64,000 nucleotides of DNA, from the NCBI GenBank assembly GCA_963575745.1, contig CAUYUJ010003669.1:547789-611788 (forward strand), read 5' to 3'. A program made the position numbers and the translations under genes. How positions within the stretch are numbered: position 1 is the first letter of the stretch; each line of letters opens with the position of its first letter. Origin of the DNA: Prorocentrum cordatum (lineage: Eukaryota; Sar; Dinophyceae; Prorocentrales; Prorocentraceae). Positions 1 through 11,500 of this stretch are shown here, one piece after another. The notes under the pieces were generated by a model. The model was not told where the DNA came from, ran no database searches, and worked only from the letters and a program-made list of their open reading frames with translations.

Positions 1-2150
1 TCGCCCGGGTCCGAGTGTGGCTGGGTCCGAGTCTCGTGGTGCGAGTTCAGCCGTGTGCGAGTTTTCGTAGTGCAAGCTCGGAACCGATGGGTGCGAATGT
101 CGCCGGGATGAGAGATGAGGTGGTTCCGAAATCGGGTCGTTGCTGCTTTGCTCCACCGATCCCCGAACTTGGCGGGGCCGACTCGGTTTCTGCAGGGGCT
201 CTTGTGTGAAGGGTGGCGGGAGCGGGACACGCCGAGGTCGAGGCCCGGTGGTTCCACATCTGGATGAGTCCGCTCCACTTCGATCTCCCGGGTGGATCGA
301 TTCTCACAGTCAGCCCGTATGACAAGGACGCACGATAAGGATGCAGGGGCCTTGGAAGGCCATGTCGACACTCTGCGAGCCGGGCGCGGCCAGCGGAAGG
401 GGCCAAAGGTGGGCCGAAGGGGCAAGGATGTAAGGGTACCCTTGGCAGCATTGCCCATCCTTACTATGCGGGTAGACTGTATTGGTGGTCATTTTGCCTG
501 GTCCGAGTTCCATCAGATCCGAGATCGGTCTCGGCCGAGATCCCTGAGGCCGAGATCGAGCCCAGAAAGCCCGAGCTGGACACGAATCGAGTGCGCCAGT
601 CCGTGATGAGCTGAGCACATCAAGAACAAGCCAAAATACCGGCAACGATTCGCGCCACCGCCTTCTAGGAACTAGACGGCGCCGGTGCGAATCGTGACGT
701 GGCCAGCCCACTCAATCACGCCCGTCATCGCCAGGGGATAAGAGTCTCCACGAACGACACACGAACGAAACTAAAGAAGCCCGAGCTTTAGAACACACCT
801 GAGGCAAGAGGAGAAAACTGGCTGGTAGCCGAGCAAAGCTCGCCTGGATCTCGTCCCGGACGCGCGGCACGGCGTCGCAGCAGAACGTGAAGAAGTCGAC
901 GTCACCGAGCAGGGCGATCTCAGGGGCGTTAGGAGGCAACTCCTTCGATGTCATCGTCAGCACGATTGTGAACCAAATCAAGAGGCCACTGAATTGGATC
1001 AGGCTGGATGATGCCCGGAAGCAAACCGCAATTATGCAGTAGGACCGAGCTGGATGGCACGGAATTGAGCCAGATAAAATGGAGTCGCACCAAATCAGGC
1101 CCGACTTCGACCAGGGATGTGCCAGCACCGATTCTGAATTTAGTTTTCCCGGAATTGCATCATAGTGGGCGACGGCAAAAGGAGGAGGAAGAAGGAGAGT
1201 AGTTGTTTTGCACCCCCCGAAAAATAATCAACGCCGTGTTAGCTCGCGCGCGTGTCGTCCGCATCACGGACCAAGTGAAAAGAAATCGCGAAACAAATCC
1301 GCAACCCCAATCGAGAGGGGTGAAGGCCGGCACGATGCAGCGCTGTGCCGCTCATGCAGAAGAGGCGACCGAAGAGCACAGTCGCAGCGCATCCCTAGCT
1401 GAGGTCAAGTGCCCACCACGTCTGGACATCGTCAAACTCAGGAGAGAGGAAGGGGGAGAGCAAGGAAAGGGAAGCAGAAAGAAGAACAAGAGCGCAGACA
1501 CGAGGCCACGATCGATGTGTTAAAACGTTGTGTGCATCGTGCGTCCCCCACATGATCTGGCCGACCATTCATATACATGAGCATGTTACAGAAAAACAAT
1601 CACGGAATCGCAATACAGTGCGCAGCAACTTGTAGGAACATACCCAACTTCCTAGTGTGCCACAGCGGGGGAGCCAGCAGAGGGGGGGAAGAAAAAAGAT
1701 GAGAGGAGACAGACAAAGAGAAATATGGGAAATCACATAACTATTTGGGCACACGCGCTCGCCAATGATAAATACTGAAACTGAGGGCGGACACTCGACT
1801 ACCAGCACGAAGAATCCGGCTCTGCATCGCTCTACTCTCGAGAAAAAATTCGAATGAGGCTGCGGTGTTCCATTCTGCTACACTCTCAGCGTGCTGCCCG
1901 CTGGAAGCAATCTATGGACTCAAGGGGGCCCCACACAATGCTCTTCCCCTGCCCAGTCTCAGTCCGCGGAGGAGCGGGGCTCGGGCGTTGCTGAAGTACA
2001 AGACGAACCCAAGACAGGGGCAAAATCGGACGCGGCTGAATCGGGGATCTCTGAGAGCAGCAGCTTCTGGAGGACACGTCGGGCGCTGCGCCCCTTCCGG
2101 AGCTCTCCAGAACGCGCGGAGAGCGTTCGGGAACGCCCTGGAGCGATACA
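1..2150. other. gene-free stretch
   Basis: I see no supported gene here. The first 150 bases contain scattered copies of a short GAGTTC / CCGAG motif, the reverse complement of the ACTCGGCC words abundant at 59200-59680 and 61600-62030. The only structured feature is the dispersed repeat at 318-468. Open frames lack domains and splice-bounded coding character. Confidence 0.5.
318..468 (+). repeat. MITE-like dispersed repeat, copy 1
   Basis: This 150-bp segment aligns along its length with 63435-63583 in the same orientation, sharing CCTTGGAAG, CGACACT and GGGCCGAAGGGG in the same order. The ends are imperfect inverted repeats: ATGACAAGGACG on the left against CATCCTTACTAT on the right. Size and ends fit a non-autonomous terminal-inverted-repeat element; no protein is encoded. 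Confidence 0.5.
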
Positions 2151-2340
2151 CCCTGTCCTGGGTCCGCCGGGAGAGGGGAGGAGAGGGGATCGGGCGTTGG
2201 GGGGGAGGGAGAGGGGAGGAGAGAGGAGGAGAGGAGAGGAGAGAGGAGAGGGGAGGATCCTGTCCAAGGCCCGCCCGGAGAGGGGAGAAAAGGGGATCGG
2301 GCGTTGGGGGGGGGGGAAATTCAGGGAGGGGGGCGAATAA
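2150..2340 (+). repeat. purine-rich low-complexity tract
   Basis: A GGGAGAGG / GGAGAGAGG tract. The phrase GGAGAGGGGA...GGGGATCGGGCGTTGGGGGG occurs twice about 100 bp apart, so this is a local duplication within a simple repeat. Open frames on both strands are by-products of composition. Confidence 0.7.
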
Positions 2341-2769
2341 AGGCACACCGCTCGTGCAGCACTGGGACCCTCCAGGGATTCTTCTTGTGTTTTTTCCCTC
2401 GACAACGAAAGCACAACAACGCGAGGCCCCTTAAACGTGACCCGGGGCGTAAAACCCCGCAAACACCTGGCGATGGCCGAGGGTTGTGAGGGCTCAGCCC
2501 TGTCTTGCGGGTCGGGTCTCGGTGCGCTCAATGCTCTGTTCCCGCTCGGTGCTCTGTGACCCCCTTTCCCGTCTGATGCCGCATGGTGCGCGAGGGTTTC
2601 CTCCTTTCGGATTGTTCCTGCGACCCGGGCAGTGCAATGTTTCAACTTCAGCACCAAATAGTTTCACCCCTCATTTTGATGAGTCTTGAAGCTGGCTCGA
2701 AAAATGTTGGGGACTAAAACTCTGGTCGTGATTTCTCGCGATGTTGCACATTTTCTTAACGTTGGATCT

Positions 2770-3080
2770 CAGGGTCCAGTGGCCAATGGCTGGTGCCTCA
2801 TGTTGCGATGTGGTTGGTGCCATGTGATTGATTGGTGCCCTATGCTGCCCTATGGGAACTCCGTGCGGCTGCTGGTCTATGGCTGATACACCATGGTCGG
2901 TGTCAGATGGTCGTTGCCCTATGGTCGCTGCCCTGTGGTCGATGTCCTATGGCTGCTTCCTTATGGTTTGTGCCCTGCGATTGGTGCCTCATGGTGCCCT
3001 ATGGTTTGTGACGTATGCTTCGTGCCCTACGGTTGGTGCTTCTACGGTTGGTACACTGCTTACACGTTACCTATGGTTAT
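2770..3080 (+). repeat. degenerate TGGTGCCCTATGG array
   Basis: A diverged short-period array of TGGTGCCCTATGG-like words spaced about 12-25 bp apart. Frames through it give Gly/Cys/Trp-rich translations that change with frame, so it is not coding. Confidence 0.7.
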
Positions 3081-3439
3081 TGCTTGAAGCCCGCGCGTGG
3101 ACATCATCTGTTCGTTTACGTTATGCTACTGCACGCCAAGGAGAGTCAAGACACAACTATGCTGTCATGTCGATCGGTCGATCTTTGCAAAGCCGGCCCG
3201 TATTCGAATGTGAGGTGTTCAAACGGAGATCCGCCGATTCGGCGTGTGAGTTTGAAAAGGCGGCAACCTGAGCGTCAGCTCTGCTGGAGGGATGGCCAGG
3301 GTGACTCTGCCGAGAAAAAGGGGGAGGAGGGGTGTCTTCCGTTTCCAGGGCCGCTCCCGCGCCGCAGGAGGAAGGGTGCGGAGGCGGTTTAGCCAGGGAA
3401 GGGGGGGCGGCAACGCCGCCAAGGCCGCCATGACGGCCA

Positions 3440-4680
3440 CCAAAAGCTACTTCACGCCCAAGATGGCCCCAAGAGGCCCCCAAGAGGTCCCCAAAGCGCT
3501 ACGAGAGGACCCCAAGAGCGCCCCAAGACGGCCCAAGAGGCCCGCAAGACCGCCCAAATGCAATCCAAGAGGGCCCGAAACAGCCGAAGAGGCGCCCAAG
3601 CTGGCCCATGAGGGTCCCAAGACGGCCGGCCCTACGTAGGAGGGGGAACTTTCAGAGGCCCCCAGGAGGCCCAAAGAGGCCCCCAAAAAGCCCCAAGGGG
3701 CCCCCAAAAGGCCCCAAGAGGCCCTCAAGCGGCCCCCAAGGTTCTCCACAACCGCCTCAAAGAGGCCCCCAAAAAGCTTCCGACCAGATCCGAACGAACC
3801 TCAAAAAAGCCTAGAACCCTCAACCCAGGCACGGTGGCGGGATGGGTCGAAGGCCACCAGATCCGCCGCCCCCTGCTTGCAGGGGTGCACGGCGTGCTGG
3901 ATGTTTCAGGTTTTGGTTTTGGTTCTTTTTCCAAAAGAACTCCCCCAGTGGGCTCCGGCACGTCCCGCCGGGGTCCCGGGAGGAAGCCGAAAGGACCTCA
4001 ATCCGGAAAACAATCCTCCAAAAAACGGCCGTTTCGCTCGGGACATCCTCAAACAATCGCGAAGATGGCCCAAGATGGCCTCCAAGTCCGCCCGAGATGG
4101 TCCAAGACGGCCTCCAAAACGGCCCAAGAGAGTCCAAGACGGCCCAAGACGGCCCAAGAGGCCCCCCAGAGGCCTCCCAGACGGCCCAAGAGGCCTCCAA
4201 GAGGTCCTCCAGGAGAGTCCGAAGAGGCCAAAATCATTGATTTGTCCTTGGTTTTTGAAGGATTCTGGCATTTGCGCCTTTTCGGCTCTCCGACGGCTCG
4301 AGACGGCCCAAGAAGCCCCCAAGATCGCCCAAGAGGCCCCCAAGAGAGCCCCATGATGGCCCAAGTGGCCTCCAAGATGGCCCCTAGAGGGCCCCAAGAG
4401 GGCCCAAGAGGCCTCCAACACGCCCAAGATGGCCTCCCAGACGCCCAAGATGGCCTCCAAGACGGCCCTGGAGCATTCCAAGCGGGCCCCAAGTCGGCCC
4501 ATAGAGGCCCCCCAAACGGCTTCCGACGGCTTCAGACGTGCCAGGAACCCACCAAGATGGCCGAAGTTGGCTCGAAGCTGGCCCGAGACGGCCCAAAAAG
4601 CCCCAAAGATCGCCCAAAGCTTGCCCAAGAGGCCTCCAAGACGGCCAAGATGACCTTCAAGATGCCCACGTGTTCCCCGA
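3440..4680 (+). repeat. CCAAGAGGCCCC low-complexity array
   Basis: About 1.2 kb of degenerate 9-12 bp words (CCAAGAGGCCCC, CCAAGACGGCCC, CCAAGATGGCCT). The same family recurs at 9000-9080, 9360-9880, 25850-25960 and 43320-43390, and as CCAGGAGGCCCC at 19080-19230. Long frames exist on both strands because the unit length is often a multiple of three and contains few stops; they are not genes. Confidence 0.85.
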
Positions 4681-4699
4681 AGGCTTTCCAAACCGATTC

Positions 4700-7018
4700 G
4701 GGGAACACGTGGTCCGATAGCTTGGCAGGTCTGGCCTCAACGTTCGGCCACATAGGCGCTTCCAAAAAGGCATTGGGCGGCGGTGATTCGCCGTAGGCGT
4801 CTTCGATAAAAGAAGATGGACATGACAGGAAGGAACAATAGACTGTGACATAGCCACCCTGCGACCCGCCCAACCGCCCATCAACGAGCCAACCCGTCCG
4901 GGAACTAGCCCGCCAGCGAGCTCGACGGACGGACACGAGCCACACATTCCATCCAACATACGCCTGAGGCGACTGCCAACACCCTCCTACCCCACCTCTT
5001 CCTCCTGTTCCCCCTCATCCTACTTCTACGCATCCTCCCTCCTGCCTCGTCGAGGTAAAGCTCACAATCTCTTAACGTCCCGGAGGCACAGGCCAGAAGC
5101 CTCTACAATATGTCTATGTCATGTCTAAAGCTCGTGTCTTCAGTCTTCCCACTCCCATTCTGCTTGACCTCATCCTGCTCACCTCTCCCAATCGTCATCC
5201 CCAGCATCCTACTCCACTTAAACTCATCAAGTAATCGTGAAGTGGTCAATGTCTTCAAGCAAAAACTCCACTGCTGTCAACAGCAATACAATGTGTCAAA
5301 ATACCAACACGTCAACCCTAAGCCATCCAACAGTCATCATCATGAGGCTTACGGAGCGCATGCTTTGGGACGCAACTTGGATAGTGTACCCTATGGAATG
5401 CACATGCTGATTCGGGATGCCAGTCTGGTGAAAGTTGCGAATGGTAGCCCTACTACTACTTCTATACTGGCACACAACATGCACTCGAAAAAACAGTCGC
5501 GGGGCTAAAGCCGCGCTGCTCAACACTTACGATTGGGCTGCGCTGGGCCTCCTGCTGCATACGATCCCCCAGAGAAGTGCCAAACCTGAGGCCGCGCCCG
5601 CCAGACACAACGAACGCAGGCCAATCGTTTCGCAGCACGGTGAAAAGCAAAGCTCGCCGAGGCCTCCAGAGGTTCGCCCTCCGCCACCCCGCGCGTGTGC
5701 GCCAGGAAGTGGAGGGAAAGAACACGATGGCCATGATCAAGACTGAACGCGGAAACGTCGGTTCCGATCTTGGTCGATTCGCGAAGCATGCTCCTTAATC
5801 GGCGACGGCAGGCGTGGACCATGGCCAAGGTCGGCGTCGACAAGACCCCAGAACAATGACGTCGAGATTGTTTCATGACATGGCCCCCGAAGGTCTAGAC
5901 CACATCCCCGGGACTTGTTTTTCATCCCGAGTCGTCGTTTGAAGGCCCCGACGCGCGGCGAGAGACACTGCAGTTCGAGAACTGCCATAAAACCTCACGT
6001 AGCGTTTTTTCCTTAGGGCGTGAGCATGACCGGGTTGGTCATAGTCATGGAGTTTTTTGGTCATGGCCATCGCGCCTCTTCCTTCGAGGCGGCGCCAGCG
6101 CCGACGACCAGCGGCGCGGCGCAACTGCTCAGCCGAGGCTCGGCGCTGCTTCTACCGGCGGGCCAAATGGTGCTGGCAGACTGCGGCGAGGTTGGCCACA
6201 CCGGCTGCCGCGGGCGAGGGGCTGACATAGAGGAGCAACACAACTCATAAACATAATTTCTCAGAGGTCCGCACGGATCTATCGGATCGGCGCTGGACCC
6301 ACCCTGGCTCGGCGCCGTCAAGGAAACCCAGCGACGATCCAAATAACCCGCGCGAAGCTCAAAGAAATTATGTTCATGGCGTTCGTTTTTCGATCACAAT
6401 GCCCCCTCTATCCCAAAGGACTGTGATACAATGGCGACACCAACCCCTAAGATCTGGGCGTTGGATTTGTTTCACACCAAATGTGTTGGCCATTTTCGGG
6501 CCCGGGGCCCACCTCAGATCGACCAGGTTCGGAAAATGCAGCAGACCATGGTAAATAATGTTCTGGTCGCTATTGTTCGCGATGTGTTTTTGTTCGCAAC
6601 GTCGGATCTTAGGTTAGTAGGCAACCACGTGTGAATCCGACACCTGCAGGTCGGACTTCTGAAAACTAGCTGGGGTTCAGAAGCTGGGTCATGTCTGCAA
6701 ACAGAGTGGACACCAGCAGGGGTGTGCGAGATCCCGGCGCCGATTGTACCCGCAGGTGTACAATGGAGGCCAGTCCACAAGAAACCTTCCACAAGAAATC
6801 CAACCCTGAGACCCAAGGACCTCCATGGATTTTTGGTGTGGGAACGTCACGCTTTCCATCGCAAAAGCATCGAAACCCAAGAAACCCAGGGCACACTGGA
6901 GGCAAGCAGGGTGTTTCTCGGCATGGGCTTCCACTGTAGCGTTGGACAACAGGCGCAAGTCAGAGACGGGGCACCTGCTTCTCGAAGCGCCGGCGGCGGT
7001 CCGTGCGCCGTGCCGCTG
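4700..7018. other. gene-free stretch
   Basis: No gene supported. Around 5000-5500 the DNA is relatively AT-richer, with a 132-codon plus-strand frame at 5110-5508 of no recognisable character. Around 5640-5880 and 6070-6250 there are GC-rich patches whose translations look mildly protein-like on the minus and plus strand, but no splice-bounded exon or domain could be defined. Confidence 0.4.
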
Positions 7019-7963
7019 CTAGTCCATGCCCTTCACGTACATGGCCACCGCGGCCAGCACGACCACCAGGATGCTGCCGACGGCGACCCAAGGGACCCCT
7101 TGCTTGGACTGCTCGCCCCATTCGTCCCAGCTCTCGTCCCACCCCTGGGGGAGGGGGCAACGTCACACCCCCGGCTCAGGGGTGGGTGGGGCATCGAACT
7201 GGAATCGGCGATATTCGCCGATAGATCGGCGATGGGCCCCCCAAAACGATCACACGTTCCTGGGCGGGCCGCTATTGGCGATAAATAAATGGTTGGGGGT
7301 CGATGCGCTGCCACCTGAACTTATTCCCCCCCCCATACGTTGCCCCGAATCCTCGTCCCAGCCGCCCTTGTCGTCCCAGCCGCCCTTGTCGTCCCAGCCG
7401 CCCTTGTCGTCCCAGCCGCCCTTGTCATCCCAGCCCCAGTCGTCCTCCGGCGGCGGCGAAGGGCCCGAGGATAGCTGCTCTTCGTGCAGCTTGTCCAGCT
7501 CCGACAACGCGTCCATGGGGGCATCGACACCGACCTTCTCGCCCACCTTCGCGAAAACGTCCCGCAATTCCTCGGGCAGAGGGCGCCCGAACCCAGGCGG
7601 CTTGCCCTTGTCCTTGCCCTTGCCTTTGTCCTTGTCCTTGTCTTTGTCCTTGTCCTTGTCCTTGCCCTTGCCTTTGTCTTTGTCCTTGTCCTTGTCCTTG
7701 CCCTTACCCTTGTCCTTGTCCTTGTCTTTGTCCTTGTCCTTGTCCTTCCCATCTCCCTTGCCGCCGCCTCCTTGCTTCTCAAGAAGCGTCTCGCCCCCGA
7801 CTGTAATGAAACACTCGCCCTTCTCCTTGGCCTCGGTCTTCGTGACGTCTACCTTATCACCATACGTCTCCTTCAGCTTGTCGATGAACAAGTTCACCTT
7901 CGGCACAAAAGAGCAGGTGTAGCACATGTCCACAGTCACCTTGACTTTCTCGTCGCCGCCCAT
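7019..7963 (-). CDS. Rdx-family (SelW/SelT/SelH-like) thioredoxin-fold protein with C-terminal membrane anchor
   Basis: Two exons, 7963-7352 and 7144-7019, joined in phase 0, giving 245 residues. Residues 6-64 form an Rdx domain: a beta strand (VKVTV), the redox motif C14-Y-T-C17, a helix (VNLFIDKLKETYG), a second strand and the FITVGGETLLEK hairpin. Selenocysteine members have U at the second Cys; this is a Cys form. A Lys-Asp/Lys-Gly repeat linker follows (roughly 69-123), then a helical segment (LPEELRDVFAKVGEKVG), WDDKGG repeats and, from exon 2, an acidic GWDESWDEWGEQ stretch and a hydrophobic helix (WVAVGSILVVVLAAVAMYV) five residues from the stop. This predicts a tail-anchored redox protein facing the cytosol. 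The start is the ATG in CCATGG at 7963, directly before the domain; the frame stays open upstream to 8197. Proposed splice sites are a GA donor (dinoflagellates use GT, GC and GA) and a CAG acceptor. Function beyond the Rdx fold is inference. Confidence 0.8.
7145..7351 (-). mobile_element. intron with terminal inverted repeats (introner-like)
   Basis: This 207-bp segment separates the two exons of the Rdx gene. Near its ends it has a perfect 10-bp inverted repeat, GGGGCAACGT, at 7154-7163 and inverted at 7337-7346. Its interior (7197-7310) matches an intergenic repeat at 62031-62155. The exon ends share GGGACGAG, which could be a target-site duplication but is also part of the gene's WDDKGG-coding repeat. 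Introners are known as transposon-like introns in several protists including dinoflagellates; assignment here is inference from structure. Confidence 0.65.
7597..7747 (-). repeat. hexanucleotide repeat coding Lys-Asp
   Basis: A (TTGTCC)n array on the plus strand, coding Lys-Asp and Lys-Gly dipeptides on the minus strand inside exon 1 of the Rdx gene. It is nearly pure, so its length probably varies between alleles. The plus-strand Leu/Val/Pro-Cys frames are shadows. Confidence 0.9.
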
Positions 7964-9053
7964 GGCTGCAAGGCGCGGGCCTGCGCTGCCTGGAGAGAGC
8001 CGCGGCGGATGAGGTCCGTCAGGACTGCGTGCGGGGTAGCGGGGCGCCGCCGGCCAGCGCTTCGGCCAGAAGGGCCTGATCACAGACGTATCGAAAGTAA
8101 ATTGTGGGAGACATGGTGTCGCGGGATGCGGCTGGCGTGCATACATTTCTGTTGAAGCGTATTTGGGTTTGTCAATGTCTCTTCTGCTGGAATGCATGGA
8201 TAACTAATGTGTGCTAACGTATGCTCGACATGCCGTGGATGTCCAGCGCGGTCATGCACTCGCGTGCGGTTTCTGCGATTCTCTGTAGAAGCGAACGCTG
8301 CAATCTGATAGTTTGAAATGAACGAACGCGCATGTCTAACATGGCTTGTTTGAAATGATGGGGGGCGATTCCATATTCCCTTCGATAACCTGATTCCATG
8401 GGGCACTGAACGATGAGGCAGAGCCATCTGCAAAAGGCAATACGGAAAGGTGAACTGATCAGTCCGAGCTCGGCTGGGTGGGGGGGTCGATTTTTTCGGA
8501 AAAAAAAGGATGTACGACACGATGCCCTGATGCGTCCTCAGGTAGAGGCTGCAAAAAGGTAGGCGTGCTGGTGGCCTTGCCTCTGCCGGCGCGCCAGTGG
8601 CGCGTAGCCCTTAATCAATTAAATAGTCAGGCCGCGAGAGGCCGCCGCGGCCAAGCCTGGCCGCAAACAGCCGGTCAGGCAGGCCTCCGCCCCGCAGCCC
8701 AGGCTCCGGGGCCCAGGACGCGCCCTCCGTCCTGGGGTTCCACAACCCTGGACGCCAAGGGCGCCCCAGACAGCAATGGGCAGCCCCTGTGTATCGAAGC
8801 ATAGCTGTCTTGTGACGTCACGCATGAATGCTGAACTTTTTAATACGCCTACGCGTCTGTAAGGGATGCAAGGCCGCAGTCAGTCAGTCAGTCAGGACGC
8901 GTCCTCCGTCCTGGGGATTCTTTCAGGGGGCCACAGCCGAAGGTTCGGGTCTCTCTTGGGCGCTGCCAGGCGCTCCCTGCTGGGTCTCGGAGCTACGAAT
9001 GGCCCAAGACGGCCAAAGAGGAACCCAAGAGGCCCCCGAGACGTTCCAAGAGC
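7964..9053. other. gene-free stretch
   Basis: Upstream of the Rdx start. No gene seen. AGGACGCGCCCTCCGTCCTGGGG at about 8717 recurs with one change at about 8896, and a (GTCA)n run lies just before the second copy. GC content is moderate at 8100-8500 and high at 8570-8780. Confidence 0.4.
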
Positions 9054-9080
9054 GCCCCGAATCGCCCGAAGATCGCTCTA

Positions 9081-9331
9081 CGACCTCGCTGGCTTGTTCG
9101 TTCTTCCTCCTACTATGTCCTCTTTCCCCATCGCCGTTGGTGCATCCTAGGGAGATCTTGGGGTCCCCTTGGGCCGTCTTGGGAGACTCTCGGGATGTCC
9201 TCGGGCCTCCTTGAGCCGTTTTAAACGGTTTAAGAGAGATTGCAACACGATGATCGAAACATAATTTAAAATATGCAATGATTGATATTGTTCGCTTAAT
9301 TAAGAAGGTCCCCAGAGAAACCACCACCATA
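9081..9331 (+). mobile_element. 251-bp inserted repeat, copy 1
   Basis: Nearly identical to 10109-10354. It is bounded by a perfect 27-bp direct repeat (9054-9080 and 9332-9358), as expected of a target-site duplication. It sits inside the CCAAGAGGCCCC low-complexity DNA but its right half is AT-rich and unlike its surroundings. It codes for nothing recognisable. Confidence 0.6.
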
Positions 9332-9359
9332 GCCCCGAATCGCCCGAAGATCGCTCTAA

Positions 9360-9880
9360 GACGACCAGGAGGGTCTCCAGACGGCTCAAGAGGCCCCCGA
9401 AGACACCCGAAGAGGGCTTCAAGAGGGCTCCAATAGGCCCCTCAAGAAGGCTCCGAATAATTTATGTGCGGTGCGTTTTTCACGGATGTTCGCGTTCTCC
9501 CCTTGCTGGAGTCTTCGACGCTCCAAGTCGGCACAGGAGGCCTTCAAAATCACCCCAAGACGGCCCGAGGCGCCCCAAAGAGGGCACCCAGACTGCCCAA
9601 GAGGGCCCCGAGAGCGCCCCAGATGCCCCCAAGACAGCGGCCCAAGATGGCCCCAAGAGAGGCCGAAGAGAAGGTCCCGCGGGAGAAAGCGAAGGCGCCC
9701 TCCCTGGGGCTAAGATAGCCTCAGAGCCCGCGAAAAAAGTCCCTGAGAGGGCCCAAAGGCCCTCCCAAGAGGCACCAAGATGACCCCAAGAGGCCCCCCC
9801 AAAAGGAGCACAAAGGCATCAAAAAAGGCCCCCCAAGGGGCCTCCAAGAGGCCCCAAACAAGCCTCCAAGATGCTTCCAA
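9360..9880 (+). repeat. CCAAGAGGCCCC low-complexity array
   Basis: Same short-word family as 3440-4680, interrupted at about 9460-9540 by unrelated sequence. Not coding. Confidence 0.75.
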
Positions 9881-10108
9881 TCATCGTTTTAGCGGGGAGC
9901 ACCCCGTGAGGCTCCCGCGAGGGCCTCGGACCCACGACCCAGGCACGAACGATCGACGCAAAGGTATCATCCCAAGACGCAACCGGGGGGCATCCCAAGA
10001 AACCACGACAGGCATCCACGACTTTGGCACGGAGGCCGGATTGGCCCAAGGCCACTGGACCTGCTTGGGACGCACAGCGCAGCAGAATTCACATACTTTA
10101 TGATAGCA

Positions 10109-10354
10109 CGACCTCGCTGGCTTGTTCGTTCTTCCTCCTACTATGTCCTCTCTCCCCATCGCCGTTGGTGCATCCTAGGGAGATCTTGGGGTCCCCTTGG
10201 GCCGTCTTGGGAGACTCTCGGGATGTCCTCGGGCCTCCTTGAGCCGTCTTAAACGGTTTAAGAGAGATTGCAACACGATGATCGAAACATAATTTAAAAT
10301 ATGCAATGATTGATATTGCTCGCTTAATTAAGAAGGTCCCCAGAGAAACCACCA
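10109..10354 (+). repeat. 251-bp inserted repeat, copy 2
   Basis: Matches 9081-9326 with a handful of substitutions at a fixed offset of 1028 bp. No flanking direct repeat is visible, so this copy may be the source or an older insertion. Its sequence diverges from copy 1 after GAAACCACCA. Confidence 0.7.
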
Positions 10355-10369
10355 TGGTCGACTATCTCG

Positions 10370-10780
10370 ATGGTGCTCTTGGACCGTTTGGACAAGCCAC
10401 TGTCCGAATGGTTTGCTCTCCCCTTTGGGCCACCCACTTTCCAGAATCACGTGTTTTCCCTGTCTGGACCGCCCGTTGTCCGAACGATGCGTTTTCGCAA
10501 CTTGGACCGTCCATCTGTGCTCGGATCTGCCACAAAGAGAGTGTGCGTAAACCGTGTGTTTTCACCGTTTGGACCGCCCGCTCTTCAGGACCATGCGTCT
10601 TGCCCGTTTGGACCGTCCGCTGTCCGAATGCAGTGGATTCCCCGTTTGGACCGCCCGCGTTGCAGAACCATACGTATTACCTCTGTGGACCTAATGTGCT
10701 CTCGGGCCGTTTTCGAGCTCAATTGTTGTTTTGTGCTGTTCCCCAAACAATGTTTGCATTTAGGGGTTCTTACTTGGCTT
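10370..10780 (+). repeat. degenerate GTTTGGACCGCCCG array
   Basis: Diverged tandem units of roughly 40-60 bp built on CGTTTGGACCGCCC(G)...GTCCGAA...GCGTTTT. Open frames through it are composition effects. Confidence 0.6.
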
Positions 10781-10796
10781 AACCGTCTCGGGGTGA

Positions 10797-10918
10797 ATGG
10801 CGGTTTTTGCGGGCGGTGCCGCCAGTCGCCGCCGTCGCCGACGCCGTCGCCGCCGTTCGGGGCGAGTGGCGGCTTTTGCGGGCGGTGCCGCCCGTCGCCG
10901 CCGTCGCCGTCGCATGGA
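10797..10918 (+). repeat. GCCGCCGTCGCC repeat
   Basis: Two diverged copies of a block beginning GTGGCGGCTTTTGCGGGCGG, each followed by GCCGTC triplets. They give Ala/Gly/Arg runs in different frames and are not supported as coding. Confidence 0.7.
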
Positions 10919-11007
10919 TTGCACCACGAAGATTCTCATTTCTCTCATAAAAAATTACCCCAGTGCGACTCTACCTAGAAGTTGGAGCCCCTAGGAAAAC
11001 AGCATTA

Positions 11008-11400
11008 GTTGCTATGCTATGGTATGCTATGCTATGCCATGCTAGTATGCGCTATGATGTGCTATGCTATGCTATGGTATGCAATGATGTGCTAGGCTAT
11101 GCTATGCTAGTATATGCTATGCTAAGCTCTGATACGCCATGCTTCGCAGTGCTATGCTAGTCTATGCTATGCTATACTAAGCTGCAGAATGCTATGATAT
11201 GCTATGCTATGATATGCTGCGCTATGTTATGCTCTGCTATGATATGATTGGCTATGTTATGCTATGCTATGCTATGCTAATGCAGCGCAGCGCTATGCTA
11301 AGCAACGCTGAGCTAAGCTAACCCTCTAGGCAGACCCTCGCTGCAGTTGCTTTGCCTTTGCTTTGCTGCTGTGCTATGCTATGCTATGCTCTGCTTTGCT
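11008..11400 (+). repeat. (GCTAT)n pentanucleotide array
   Basis: A GCTAT / ATGCT pentamer array about 390 bp long with frequent point changes, running to the edge of the assembly gap. The gap is probably caused by this array together with the CTC tract on its other side. Confidence 0.9.
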
Positions 11401-11500
11401 NNNNNNNNNNNNNNNNNNNNNNNNNNNNNNNNNNNNNNNNNNNNNNNNNNNNNNNNNNNNNNNNNNNNNNNNNNNNNNNNNNNNNNNNNNNNNNNNNNNN
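11401..11500. other. assembly gap (100 N)
   Basis: Exactly 100 undetermined bases between two simple repeats. The round length suggests a placeholder of unknown true size. Confidence 0.99.

Noticed and set aside
3834-4796. 320-codon plus frame and long minus frames
   Set aside because: Built from CCAAGAGGCCCC words; composition explains the openness in all frames.
7302-8155. Plus-strand Leu/Val/Cys/Pro-rich frames opposite the Rdx gene
   Set aside because: Shadows of the minus-strand Lys-Asp hexanucleotide repeat and the Rdx exon.
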